DNA of 10,156 nt from Spirochaetales bacterium (lineage in GTDB: Bacteria > Spirochaetota > Spirochaetia > B11-G9): NCBI GenBank assembly GCA_027077185.1, contig JALTGJ010000239.1, forward strand, positions 1-10,156, given 5' to 3'. The position numbers and the translations under genes are program-made. Under the pieces are notes generated by a model that saw only the letters and a program-made list of their open reading frames with translations, was not told the DNA's origin and ran no database searches. Shown piece after piece: positions 1 through 6,525 of this stretch (its first letter is position 1; each line of letters begins with the position of its first letter).

Positions 1-263
1 CCTGTCAACTTTCCATTTTTATAAAAAAGGATTGTAGGAGAACCTGTTACATCCAGTTTTAATGCAAGTTCTTTGTTGCCCTGACGAAATATTTTTACAA
101 AATGTACTGTATCTCCATAAATATTACTCAATACTTCGTATTTACTTGCAAGGGCATCACATGGAGGACATTCAGTAGAATAAAAATCCACTACTGCAAA
201 TTGTTTATCCAGAACTTCCTTCTGAAATTCCTGTGTACCTATCTCTTTAATTTTTCCAGCCAA
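1..263 (-). CDS. Thioredoxin-like protein with CPPC motif (3' end cut by window edge)
   Basis: Seen: 87 complete codons are visible and the C-terminus lies beyond the left edge. The start is a TTG at 263-261, six nt after an AAGGAG site (275-270); an in-frame TAG at 278-276 excludes any earlier start except a poorly spaced ATT. The thioredoxin-fold pattern is clear: strand VVDFYST (about residues 24-30), redox motif CPPC (32-35), and the cis-proline segment GSPTILFYKNG (about 74-84). Known: such proteins reduce or exchange disulfides in the cytoplasm; no signal peptide or membrane segment is seen. Context: it lies 36 nt behind the radical SAM maturase on the same strand, so it is probably the last or a late gene of the peptide operon. 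Inference: it may keep the Cys-rich peptide or the enzyme cysteines reduced. Classic thioredoxin has CGPC, so a specialised thioredoxin or TlpA-like role is possible. Confidence 0.85.
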   Translation of the reverse strand, partial: MAGKIKEIGTQEFQKEVLDKQFAVVDFYSTECPPCDALASKYEVLSNIYGDTVHFVKIFRQGNKELALKLDVTGSPTILFYKNGKLT

Positions 264-299
264 AATTTTCTCCTTCTATCTTATTAATTATTTTGGATT

Positions 300-1628
300 T
301 TATTTGCTATTTTCAATTTGATTAAAATAAAGATCCAGCCCTATTGACATAAGCTTATCTACCGGTCTGCAGTCCGGAGAAAGAATTTTCCCACTCTGGT
401 TTTTTGCAATGGAGGCACATCCTCCACCACATGCTAACTGAAGTGAACATTCCCTGCATTCAGGAATGCTTGTAACATCTCTCTCTTCCCACTGTTCAAT
501 AATATCTTCTTTTTTACTTATCTCAGGATAAAAAGTTCCAAGTTCTTCTCCCGACTTTCCTACAGTTGCAGTACAGCTGTATATATTACCTGTATAGTCA
601 AAGGCCCATTCAGTCTTGCAGGCAGGACAGCTGTCAAAAAGAGCCTGGGGGAGTTCCCCCTGTTCCCAAAGAAATTTAGACAGTGAAAATGCCGGCTTAT
701 GAAAATCAAGTAAGGAAGGATCGGCTTGTATCATATCGTACAGATCTTTATAGAGACTTACCCGGTCATACAAGCGGCTGCTGTCAATCTGACAGGTATG
801 AAGTTCATAGTTTCTCCCCAGCTGTGTTTTAAAATATGGTGAATCCAGCCACCCCTTTTCTCTTGACAGCTTCGCAATTTTAGGCAGTTCATTTATATTG
901 TCCCTGTCCAGTACTATTCGCAAATTAACTGTGAGCTTATTATTAATCGCCATATCAATACCGTCAATAATCTGCTGATAACTACTCCCTCCAATTTTTA
1001 AAGGACGCCGGTTATCATGAGTTGCACCAATACCATCCAGTGTTACCTGTATCTCTCTAAGGCTGGCTTTTTTTAGAATAGGAATATATTCCTCAAGACT
1101 GTAGCCATTTGTTACAAAAGCAAGACTTAGGGACTGTTTATTAGCTTCATCTATTAAATCTTCTATTATCTTTTTTTGAGATTCACCAGGAAGAAGAGGT
1201 TCTCCACCAAAAACTGTTATGTATTTTTTCCTGCCTGCAAACTCCGTCTTTACATATTTTAAAAATGCCTTTTGAACTTCCAGAATATTATGCCCTGGTT
1301 CAGGTGCATAATCTTCCTGATAACAGTAGGAACATTTAAAATTACAGGCATAAGTTGGAACCCAGAAAATTTGAATTTCAGAATTATCCCTATCCTGGAT
1401 AAATTTGAAATATTTATCTTTATACCTGGTTTTCTCGTCTTCCTCACTCAAAAGAAGATACCCCTTATTCAACCACATATCAGGATCGCTAAAATTACCC
1501 TTTAAAAACTCTGAAGCACTGGCACTATCAAGAAAATCAGCCTCTCCTGAAAGAGGGTTAAGAATATAGTATTCATCTGAATCCTGGAGCTTTTGAAAAA
1601 TATTATGTTTTGAATATATTGATTTCAT
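300..1628 (-). CDS. Radical SAM/SPASM peptide maturase (RiPP-type)
   Basis: Probably a cytoplasmic enzyme that uses S-adenosylmethionine and iron-sulfur clusters to modify the small peptide encoded just upstream. With the start at 1628 it has 442 residues. Residues 1-90 form an N-terminal region (YILNPLSGEADFLD at 21-34) like those preceding peptide-modifying radical SAM domains. The radical SAM core has the CxxxCxxC motif at C95, C99 and C102 (ACNFKCSYCY) and GGEP at 141-144. The SPASM domain is textbook: C337-x9-G-x4-C352, then C391-x2-C394-x5-C400-x3-C404 and C420, so two auxiliary clusters are expected; C334 is extra. The frame stays open upstream to a GTG at 1733, but that extension overlaps the peptide gene and crosses a hairpin. 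ATG 1628 has AGGA nine nt upstream, while ATG 1676 has no ribosome site and lies before the hairpin. The bond formed (thioether, C-C or other) cannot be read from sequence. Confidence 0.93.
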   Translation of the reverse strand: MKSIYSKHNIFQKLQDSDEYYILNPLSGEADFLDSASASEFLKGNFSDPDMWLNKGYLLLSEEDEKTRYKDKYFKFIQDRDNSEIQIFWVPTYACNFKCSYCYQEDYAPEPGHNILEVQKAFLKYVKTEFAGRKKYITVFGGEPLLPGESQKKIIEDLIDEANKQSLSLAFVTNGYSLEEYIPILKKASLREIQVTLDGIGATHDNRRPLKIGGSSYQQIIDGIDMAINNKLTVNLRIVLDRDNINELPKIAKLSREKGWLDSPYFKTQLGRNYELHTCQIDSSRLYDRVSLYKDLYDMIQADPSLLDFHKPAFSLSKFLWEQGELPQALFDSCPACKTEWAFDYTGNIYSCTATVGKSGEELGTFYPEISKKEDIIEQWEERDVTSIPECRECSLQLACGGGCASIAKNQSGKILSPDCRPVDKLMSIGLDLYFNQIENSK

Positions 1629-1642
1629 TGTTAAGTATCCTG

Positions 1643-1674
1643 AATAAGAAAGACCGGATTCCTGGGAATCCGGC
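1643..1674 (-). terminator. Hairpin with T-rich tail between peptide and maturase genes (attenuator-like)
   Basis: On the minus strand a perfect 9-nt inverted repeat (CCGGATTCC / GGAATCCGG, 1673-1654) is separated by two nt; in RNA an 8-bp stem with a four-nt loop is realistic. It is followed by TCTTTCTTATT (1653-1643). It sits in the 59-nt gap between the peptide stop (1688) and the maturase ATG (1628). The form is that of a weak intrinsic terminator. Inference: partial read-through would give more peptide transcript than maturase transcript, a common design in RiPP operons. A processing or stability hairpin is the alternative. Confidence 0.7.
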
Positions 1675-1687
1675 ATAAATTTGAACT

Positions 1688-1798
1688 TTAGTCGTGACAG
1701 CCTGCTACAACAGGAGAAATTTTTGCACAGCACTGTGCAACATTTTTTATACTTACCGGTTTTTTTCGAATAAGCGATTTCATGCTTGTTTTCTTCAT
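1688..1798 (-). CDS. Candidate RiPP precursor peptide, 36 residues, Cys-Cys...Cys core
   Basis: Seen: ATG at 1798 with AAAGGAG (1813-1807) eight nt upstream, 36 codons, TAA at 1690-1688. The first 22 residues are strongly basic (seven Lys/Arg, no acidic residue) and have no cysteine. The last 14 are CCAKISPVVAGCHD, holding all three cysteines (C23, C24, C34) and ending His-Asp. This split into Cys-free leader-like and Cys-containing core-like parts, directly before a radical SAM/SPASM enzyme, is the hallmark of radical-SAM RiPP precursors such as sactipeptides and ranthipeptides. There is no signal peptide, double-Gly site or membrane helix. I do not recognise the family: it has too few cysteines for SCIFF. 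Inference: C23-D36 is the modified product and the thioether or other crosslink partners are unknown. Alternative: a small metal-binding or regulatory peptide that is not modified. The gene is tightly placed, 34 nt after the methyltransferase stop. Confidence 0.8.
   Translation of the reverse strand: MKKTSMKSLIRKKPVSIKNVAQCCAKISPVVAGCHD
1723..1740. repeat. 18-nt inverted repeat inside the peptide gene
   Basis: TTGCACAG-CA-CTGTGCAA is an inverted repeat with 8-nt perfect arms and a two-nt centre. It covers the codons for Val-Ala-Gln-Cys-Cys-Ala-Lys, that is, the start of the putative core. It could be a DNA operator or an mRNA hairpin, but the Cys-Cys and repeated Ala codons (TGC-TGT, GCA...GCA) may produce the symmetry by chance. 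Seen directly; any function is unknown. Confidence 0.5.
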
Positions 1799-1832
1799 AC
1801 TAACAGCTCCTTTCTATATATTTTAATAGACA

Positions 1833-2471
1833 TCAGTTTTTAAATGCTCTGATTGTCCAGCTTACACATTGAATATGACTCTTTGGGTAGGGATCACTCT
1901 CTTCAAGAATATCCAGATTTTTAAAACCGGCTGCTTCCAATTGATCAAGATATTCCTCTTTTGTAACTGATCCAGCCCAGCATTCTGCAATGGCTTCCGG
2001 ATCGTTTCTATATTCTTCAGGAACCTCTTCCAGGGAATAGATATCGGAAATTATAAATCTACCACCTTTTTTTAAAGAACGGAAAATTTCCTTCCATACT
2101 TTTCTTTTATCATTTGCATGGTTAATTGTACAGTTGGAAATAATCAAATTAAGTTCATTATCCTTAAAGGGGAGAGATTCCAATTCACTCTGAATAAACT
2201 CCACATTTTTTACATCAAATTTTAAAGCATTTTTCCTGGCCTTAATTATCATACCGTCAGAAATATCTACCCCATAAACCTTTCCTTCCGGTCCAACAGC
2301 TTCCGCCAATTTAATTACATCAATTCCTTTACCGCTGCCCAGATCGGCACAAATTTCTCTGAAGGAAGCTCCGGCATGATTGATTGCTCCACCACAGGAA
2401 AGGCAGCAGCTTGTTTCAGCCAATTTACTGTAACGTATGTTTATAGCTCCAAGAGCAAGAGATTCTGTCAT
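1833..2471 (-). CDS. ArsM-like SAM-dependent methyltransferase of the peptide operon
   Basis: A class I, Rossmann-fold methyltransferase of 212 residues. ATG 2471 follows GGAG with six-nt spacing, and the gene is first in the operon. Motif I is ADLGSGKG (42-49) and the acidic-loop motif is YGVDIS (66-71). The later part matches the arsenite methyltransferase (ArsM/AS3MT) pattern: ISNCTINH (111-118), LKKGGRFIISDIY (133-145), AECWAGSV (162-169) and an aromatic C-terminal segment. C114 and C164 sit where ArsM has two of its arsenite-binding cysteines. The N-terminus is odd: an SCCLSCGG cluster (21-28) lies only about 14 residues before motif I, where typical ArsM proteins have a longer linker after their Cys-Cys pair. 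Known ArsM enzymes methylate trivalent arsenic. Inference: because it opens an operon with a Cys-rich peptide and a maturase, its substrate may instead be the peptide (thiol, terminus or side chain). No ars resistance genes are visible, so I do not call it arsM. Confidence 0.85.
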   Translation of the reverse strand: MTESLALGAINIRYSKLAETSCCLSCGGAINHAGASFREICADLGSGKGIDVIKLAEAVGPEGKVYGVDISDGMIIKARKNALKFDVKNVEFIQSELESLPFKDNELNLIISNCTINHANDKRKVWKEIFRSLKKGGRFIISDIYSLEEVPEEYRNDPEAIAECWAGSVTKEEYLDQLEAAGFKNLDILEESDPYPKSHIQCVSWTIRAFKN

Positions 2472-2542
2472 TTATTTCTCCATATTTAATACAGGCCATA
2501 CTTTACATGCAATTTTGATGTAACCCAAAAGCCCATTATCCT

Positions 2543-2560
2543 ATGTTTTACCGCAAACAT
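2543..2560. promoter_or_regulatory. Inverted repeat in the operon leader (possible operator)
   Basis: ATGTTT-N6-AAACAT is a perfect 6-nt inverted repeat with a six-nt centre. It begins about 12 nt downstream of the -10 box of the minus-strand promoter, which would place it just after the transcription start. The spacing suits a dimeric repressor. The arms are short and AT-rich, so chance is possible. Confidence 0.35.
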
Positions 2561-2571
2561 ATCAAGACCTA

Positions 2572-2600
2572 TATATAAGCAATTTACTACTATAAGTCAA
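2572..2600 (-). promoter_or_regulatory. Sigma-70-type promoter of the methyltransferase-peptide-maturase operon
   Basis: On the minus strand, -35 TTGACT (2600-2595) and -10 TATATA (2577-2572) are separated by exactly 17 nt. Transcription would start near 2565, giving a leader of about 95 nt before ATG 2471. It lies in the 173-nt region shared with the divergent peptidase gene. Reading this region the other way, I found no comparably good promoter for the peptidase. Confidence 0.7.
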
Positions 2601-2644
2601 GTAACTGCTTTAATTTTTTTTATAAAAAATATATGCTTAATTAA

Positions 2645-4033
2645 ATGGATAAGGAAAATCTGACAGTTATAAATTACAGAAATTATGCTGATTCTGTATG
2701 GAAGGGGAATACGTCCCAGCAAAAAAAATACCGGGATATCTGGTTAAGTTCTCAGAATAAAACCCTACCCCGAGGGTTCCTAAAAAAAGATTATAAAATA
2801 CGAATTAAAGAACTCCGGAAGGAAATTGACTATAAAAGTGAAGAAATTGAAAAAAAGCTGCTAAAACAGAGATTTAGTTTTTCTTCAGAAATTGACAGCA
2901 AGTTATACAGCTACAGAGAGCTTATAACCTTGGCTAAAGATGAAAAAATTAATATAGGGATACAGCAGGCCCTTATAGAGGAAGCTAACCTTCTGGTAGA
3001 TTCCGGATTTACTGAACTTATCAGATACAGAAATAAGAGTGCAAAACACCATGGCTACAGGAATTATTGGGAAATGGTAAACTATACTCAAAAAGACTTT
3101 CTCTCATTTTTTTTAAGACAGCTGGATCTCGATCTCAAAAAGATTCCGGTAAAATTGCTTCCGCCTACTTTAAGGAGCAGCTTACAGATAGATTTAGGTG
3201 AGGCTCTGGCATTTTTTGCCAGCCTGCTCTTTGTAAGAACAAAAATTCCTCCAATTGAAATAAAAATTCGAAAAGGATCTGACTGTCCCCCTGGTCCAGC
3301 CTATGTTCAGACTCTCGAATACAGGCCCGAAAAAGGGCACATTCTTGGAATTAATCTCCCATTCGTTCACCAGAATAGGCTCAAAAGGGAAGACCTGGGA
3401 GTTTTATTTCATGAACTCACTCATCTCTTTCATTTTGCTTCATTGGACTACCGTGGAAATCATGCTTTTCCGGCAGAACTAGCCTCAAATAATCTTCTGT
3501 ATGAATCAGAGGCTCTGTGCTATCAAAGCCTGACTCTTTCCGCATGGAAGGGTGCCCCCTATATTCCCGACTTATGGATGCTCAAGGATCTTGTCTATCT
3601 TGCAGAAACAGAGAGACAGCTATATTCAATGGATATCATTAATAGCGAAAATATAAAGGAGTTAATCATGGGCAGAATTACTGAACACTATCCTGATGGT
3701 AATTTCAGAAGAACTCCTTTAGGGGCTTCCCATCTAATTTCCGGAGAACTTGCAGGTCAATACTGGATCTATCCTGCTGCACATTGGCGTAGTTTTCAAA
3801 GAATAAGTGATATATTAGGCACAGAAAAGTTTCTAACTGTACCATCTTTCTGGATAGAGGGTAATGAAGCAAGTTTTAGACTGCAGATGGATAATCTACA
3901 TAAGGAAGGAAACATTTATCCGTTTGTAGCAACTGAAAATCTTATGGAACCGCAAAAATTACAGAGAAGGGAAAGGGAAGATATTATTGACGAACTTAAC
4001 GAAACCGGTTTATATGCCAGGTTCTTAAGCTAG
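2645..4033 (+). CDS. M3-family (PepF/oligoendopeptidase-like) zinc metallopeptidase
   Basis: A soluble peptidase of 462 residues with no signal peptide. The catalytic motif is HELTH (256-260, inside LFHELTHLFHF), with E257 as general base and H256/H260 as zinc ligands. FPAELASNN (275-283) matches the family's AEVAS segment, making E278 the likely third ligand. Downstream, SHLISGELAGQYWIYPAA (362-379) corresponds to the M3 substrate-binding signature HxxSGGYAAGYYSYLW, with H363, Y373 and Y376 in the expected places. The N-terminal half is helical and charged, with the NK-A--GYRNYWEM pattern (130-144) typical of M3-like enzymes. At 462 residues it is shorter than usual PepF (about 600). ATG 2645 directly follows an in-frame TAA, so it cannot be extended, and no Shine-Dalgarno is visible. 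Known M3 enzymes cut short peptides. It diverges from the peptide operon, so a role in leader removal or peptide degradation is a reasonable but unproven inference. Confidence 0.85.
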   Translation: MDKENLTVINYRNYADSVWKGNTSQQKKYRDIWLSSQNKTLPRGFLKKDYKIRIKELRKEIDYKSEEIEKKLLKQRFSFSSEIDSKLYSYRELITLAKDEKINIGIQQALIEEANLLVDSGFTELIRYRNKSAKHHGYRNYWEMVNYTQKDFLSFFLRQLDLDLKKIPVKLLPPTLRSSLQIDLGEALAFFASLLFVRTKIPPIEIKIRKGSDCPPGPAYVQTLEYRPEKGHILGINLPFVHQNRLKREDLGVLFHELTHLFHFASLDYRGNHAFPAELASNNLLYESEALCYQSLTLSAWKGAPYIPDLWMLKDLVYLAETERQLYSMDIINSENIKELIMGRITEHYPDGNFRRTPLGASHLISGELAGQYWIYPAAHWRSFQRISDILGTEKFLTVPSFWIEGNEASFRLQMDNLHKEGNIYPFVATENLMEPQKLQRREREDIIDELNETGLYARFLS

Positions 4034-4039
4034 AAAATT

Positions 4040-4059
4040 AAAAAGAAATTTAACTTTTT
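4040..4059. terminator. Weak AT-rich stem between convergent genes
   Basis: AAAAAG (4040-4045) and CTTTTT (4054-4059) can pair across AAATTTAA, with further T residues at the end. It lies between the peptidase stop and the 3' end of the DUF1883 gene. It might end transcription in both directions, but the stem has only one G-C pair, so the call is weak. Confidence 0.3.
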
Positions 4060-4313
4060 TTGACACTCACAGAGGCCTTTACAGTTCCTGCATGGCCACC
4101 CAAATCTATGACTAAATGCCAATGGCCCTTATATGAAGATGTTAAATTAATCATTAACTTTTTGGATAAACCACCAATATGATCGTATGACTTTCCTTTT
4201 TTATAATTATTGAAGTTTATCTCATCAAGAAGCTGAACATTAGCCTGCCTATCTAATTTAACCTCCACAACATCACTCTTCTTTAGTTGAAACTCATAAT
4301 GCAGATAGTTCAA
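4050..4313 (-). CDS. DUF1883-family small protein
   Basis: A small soluble protein of 87 residues with unknown function. It matches my memory of the DUF1883 pattern: N-terminal NYLHYEF, then a polar segment with DVVEVKL (14-20), NVQLLDEINFNNYKKGKSY (25-43), an internal GG, and the conserved C-terminal GHWHLVIDLGGHAG (63-76) followed by a beta strand VKASVSV. The likely fold is all-beta, with no transmembrane segment or Cys. The start is a TTG at 4313, supported by GGAG (4323-4320) six nt upstream and an in-frame TAA at 4328-4326 just before it. It has its own promoter and appears to be monocistronic, convergent with the peptidase. In other genomes such proteins occur as small standalone genes; nothing here ties it to either neighbour. 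Family call fairly sure; function not known. Confidence 0.8.
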   Translation of the reverse strand: MNYLHYEFQLKKSDVVEVKLDRQANVQLLDEINFNNYKKGKSYDHIGGLSKKLMINLTSSYKGHWHLVIDLGGHAGTVKASVSVKKS

Positions 4314-4363
4314 ACCAGACTCCGTTTACTTTGCATAATAGATTTTTACATCTTTACCCTTCT

Positions 4364-4392
4364 ATAGTACAATATCCACTAACAGAACTCAA
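4364..4392 (-). promoter_or_regulatory. Sigma-70-type promoter for the DUF1883 gene
   Basis: On the minus strand, -35 TTGAGT (4392-4387), a 17-nt spacer and -10 TACTAT (4369-4364). Transcription would start near 4357, leaving a leader of about 44 nt before the TTG start, which includes the GGAG ribosome site. Position and spacing fit well. Confidence 0.6.
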
Positions 4393-4413
4393 GAAAAATA
4401 TAATTAAACCCAC

Positions 4414-4450
4414 CTGCCCAACCCGGCGACAGCCGGAAAAAGCCAGGCAG
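4414..4450 (-). terminator. GC-rich nested stem-loop downstream of ilvD
   Basis: An outer 5-nt pair (CTGCC 4414-4418 / GGCAG 4446-4450) encloses an inner CCGGC-GACA-GCCGG hairpin (4423-4436). On the minus strand, T-rich sequence follows after about ten nt. It lies about 70 nt past the ilvD stop, so it could be its terminator. It is markedly GC-rich in an AT-rich spacer, which also suggests a dispersed intergenic repeat. A second small hairpin, GTACC-N5-GGTAC (4483-4497), lies closer to the ilvD stop. Confidence 0.45.
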
Positions 4451-4517
4451 ATAGTCATCCAAAAGAAGAACTTGCTTAAGAGGTACCAGGAGGGTACAGT
4501 ATCTTTCCAGGTTCCAA

Positions 4518-6356
4518 CTATTCTTCCGGTATAACCCTCACAGCACCTTCATCTGCAGAACTGGCCATAAGAGCATAGGCCTGCAACGCTTTGGAAACAG
4601 TTCTATCCCGTCCAATTGGTTTGTAGGCTTCATGACCCTTTGCTTCTTCTTCTTTTCTCCGATCAGCTAACTCTTTGTTACTTATTTTTATTTCAATAGA
4701 TCGTGAGGGAATATCAATTGCAATAATATCTCCCTCCCTAATAAGTGCTATTGCTCCACCTCCGGCTGCTTCGGGAGAAACATGCCCTATGGACAACCCT
4801 GATGTACCTCCGGAAAACCGTCCATCAGTTATTAGAGCACACTCTTTACCAAGATGACGGGACTTAATATAGGATGTTGGGTAGAGCATTTCCTGCATAC
4901 CCGGCCCACCTTTTGGACCTTCATATCTTATTATAACCACATCTCCGGCTTTTATACTTCCATCAAGTATTCCGTCACAGGCAGTATCCTGGGAATTGAA
5001 TACTTTGGCAGGACCAGCAAATTTATAAATGGAAGGATCAACACCGGCAGTTTTTACTATACATCCTTTCTCAGCTAAATTACCAAATAATACAGCCAGG
5101 CCTCCTTCCGTGGAATAGCAATGTGCAATATCACGAATACAGCCCTTTTCCCTGTCTTTATCCAATTCCTTAAATAACTGATTATGGCTGGCCATTATTC
5201 TATTACCAAGAATTCCACCTGGTGCACTTTTATATAAATCTATACATTCGGGTCCGGCTTCAGAAGACATAATATCCCATTTAGTAATTGCCTCTTTAAG
5301 AGTAAGTCCATCAACACGATAAACACTGGTATCAATCAAACCACCCCGGTTAAGTTCAGCCATTATTCCAAGAATACCACCTGCACAGTTAACATCCTCG
5401 ACATGATACGAAGAGCTTGGAGCTACCTTGCAAATACCCGGAGTCTTACGGGAAAGTGCATCAATATCTGTCATTTTAAAATCCACACCAGCTTCGTTTG
5501 CAATTGCCAGTAAATGAAGAACAGTGTTAGTTGAACCACCCATTGCAATATCCAGAGTCATAGCATTAAGGAAAGCAGCTTTTGTGGCTATTGAAAGGGG
5601 CAGAACAGATTTATCATCTTTAAAATAATAACTCTCCGCCATTTCAACTATTCTCGCTGCTGCATCTTCAAAAAGCTTCATTCTGTTTTTATGGGTGGCG
5701 ACAACAGTGCCGTTTCCAGGGAGCGCCAGTCCTATTGCCTCATTCAGGCAGTTCATGGAATTTGCGGTAAACATACCGGAACATGAACCACAGGTTGGAC
5801 AGGCGGCTTGTTCAATTTTATTTACTTCTTCATCAGAGACTGATTCATCTGCACTTAAAACCATAGCATCTACAAGATCATATTTTTTACTGCCAATCTT
5901 TCCTGCTTCCATTGGCCCTCCGGAAACAAATATGGTTGGAATATTAAGACGCATGGAAGCCATAAGCATTCCAGGAGTAATTTTATCACAATTACTAATA
6001 CAGACTAATGCATCAATTTTATGTGCATTACACATATACTCCACACTGTCAGCTATCAGTTCCCTGGAAGGAAGTGAATAAAGCATACCATCATGTCCCA
6101 TGGCAATTCCATCATCAATGGCAATAGTATTAAATTCTGCTGCAAAGCACCCTTTACTCTCTATTATTTTTTTTACCTGCTGCCCTACTTCATGAAGATG
6201 TACATGCCCGGGAACCATCTGTGTAAAAGAATTCGCAATACCTATTATAGGTCTACCTATTTGTTCCTGTTTTAGGCCATTTGCCCTCCAAAGACTTCTG
6301 GCACCAGCCATTTTCCGTCCTTTAGTTGTTGTATCACTTCTTAATGGTATTGCCAT
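4518..6356 (-). CDS. ilvD: Dihydroxy-acid dehydratase
   Basis: Converts 2,3-dihydroxy-3-methylbutanoate and 2,3-dihydroxy-3-methylpentanoate to the 2-oxo acids that precede valine/leucine and isoleucine; cytoplasmic, Fe-S and Mg dependent. Its 612 residues match the E. coli-type enzyme's length and run without gaps. Motifs seen: [12 protein letters not shown] (80-91), [11 protein letters not shown] (120-130; C123 Fe-S ligand, D124 and K125 for Mg), [10 protein letters not shown] (186-195; C192 expected Fe-S ligand), AMGGSTNT (271-278) and [10 protein letters not shown] (511-520) with the active-site serine. Where [2Fe-2S] enzymes have a third ligand Cys in a PCN motif, this one has PGH (49-51), as in the oxygen-sensitive [4Fe-4S] E. 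coli class. ATG 6356 follows AGGAG with seven-nt spacing. No other ilv/leu gene, T-box or leader peptide is visible; the 108-nt upstream spacer shows no convincing promoter. Very sure of function. Confidence 0.97.
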   Translation of the reverse strand: MAIPLRSDTTTKGRKMAGARSLWRANGLKQEQIGRPIIGIANSFTQMVPGHVHLHEVGQQVKKIIESKGCFAAEFNTIAIDDGIAMGHDGMLYSLPSRELIADSVEYMCNAHKIDALVCISNCDKITPGMLMASMRLNIPTIFVSGGPMEAGKIGSKKYDLVDAMVLSADESVSDEEVNKIEQAACPTCGSCSGMFTANSMNCLNEAIGLALPGNGTVVATHKNRMKLFEDAAARIVEMAESYYFKDDKSVLPLSIATKAAFLNAMTLDIAMGGSTNTVLHLLAIANEAGVDFKMTDIDALSRKTPGICKVAPSSSYHVEDVNCAGGILGIMAELNRGGLIDTSVYRVDGLTLKEAITKWDIMSSEAGPECIDLYKSAPGGILGNRIMASHNQLFKELDKDREKGCIRDIAHCYSTEGGLAVLFGNLAEKGCIVKTAGVDPSIYKFAGPAKVFNSQDTACDGILDGSIKAGDVVIIRYEGPKGGPGMQEMLYPTSYIKSRHLGKECALITDGRFSGGTSGLSIGHVSPEAAGGGAIALIREGDIIAIDIPSRSIEIKISNKELADRRKEEEAKGHEAYKPIGRDRTVSKALQAYALMASSADEGAVRVIPEE

Positions 6357-6464
6357 GATAATACTCCTGTCATAAAAAATTGTTCTAATTTATCTGCTTA
6401 TTATGCATTACTTCCTCAATTGAATAAAGTGCTATTTCTGCTATTTATTATTGCGTTTTTTGCA

Positions 6465-6499
6465 AAACAGGAGTCGATTTAAAAAACCGACTCCTGTTT
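6465..6499 (-). terminator. Strong hairpin ending the complex I-like operon
   Basis: Perfect 12-bp inverted repeat: AAACAGGAGTCG (6465-6476) and CGACTCCTGTTT (6488-6499), around an 11-nt AT-rich loop. It begins 26 nt past the stop codon of the last operon gene. On the minus strand the stem ends in TTTT before GCA, so the U-run is mostly inside the stem. The best reading is an intrinsic terminator, also insulating ilvD. Confidence 0.8.
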
Positions 6500-6525
6500 A
6501 GAAATATAATATCTATCTAAATTAC

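Noticed and set aside
1629..1733. N-terminal extension of the radical SAM gene from GTG 1733
   Set aside because: It overlaps the peptide gene in another frame, has no ribosome site, and would translate through the hairpin at 1654-1673; ATG 1628 has AGGA at nine nt.
1833..2471. Calling the methyltransferase arsM
   Set aside because: Shared motifs are clear, but the N-terminus differs and no arsenic genes are nearby, so the substrate is open.
4331..4534. Plus-strand 67-codon frame between the DUF1883 and ilvD genes
   Set aside because: TTG start without a ribosome site; it crosses the GC-rich hairpins and overlaps the end of ilvD, and its translation shows no recognisable domain.
5695..6081. 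128-codon plus-strand frame inside ilvD
   Set aside because: Lies wholly opposite a highly conserved coding region; typical antisense shadow with no domain.
6357..6464. T-box, riboswitch or attenuator leader for ilvD
   Set aside because: Only about 108 nt, with no T-box consensus, leader peptide or convincing -35/-10 pair.
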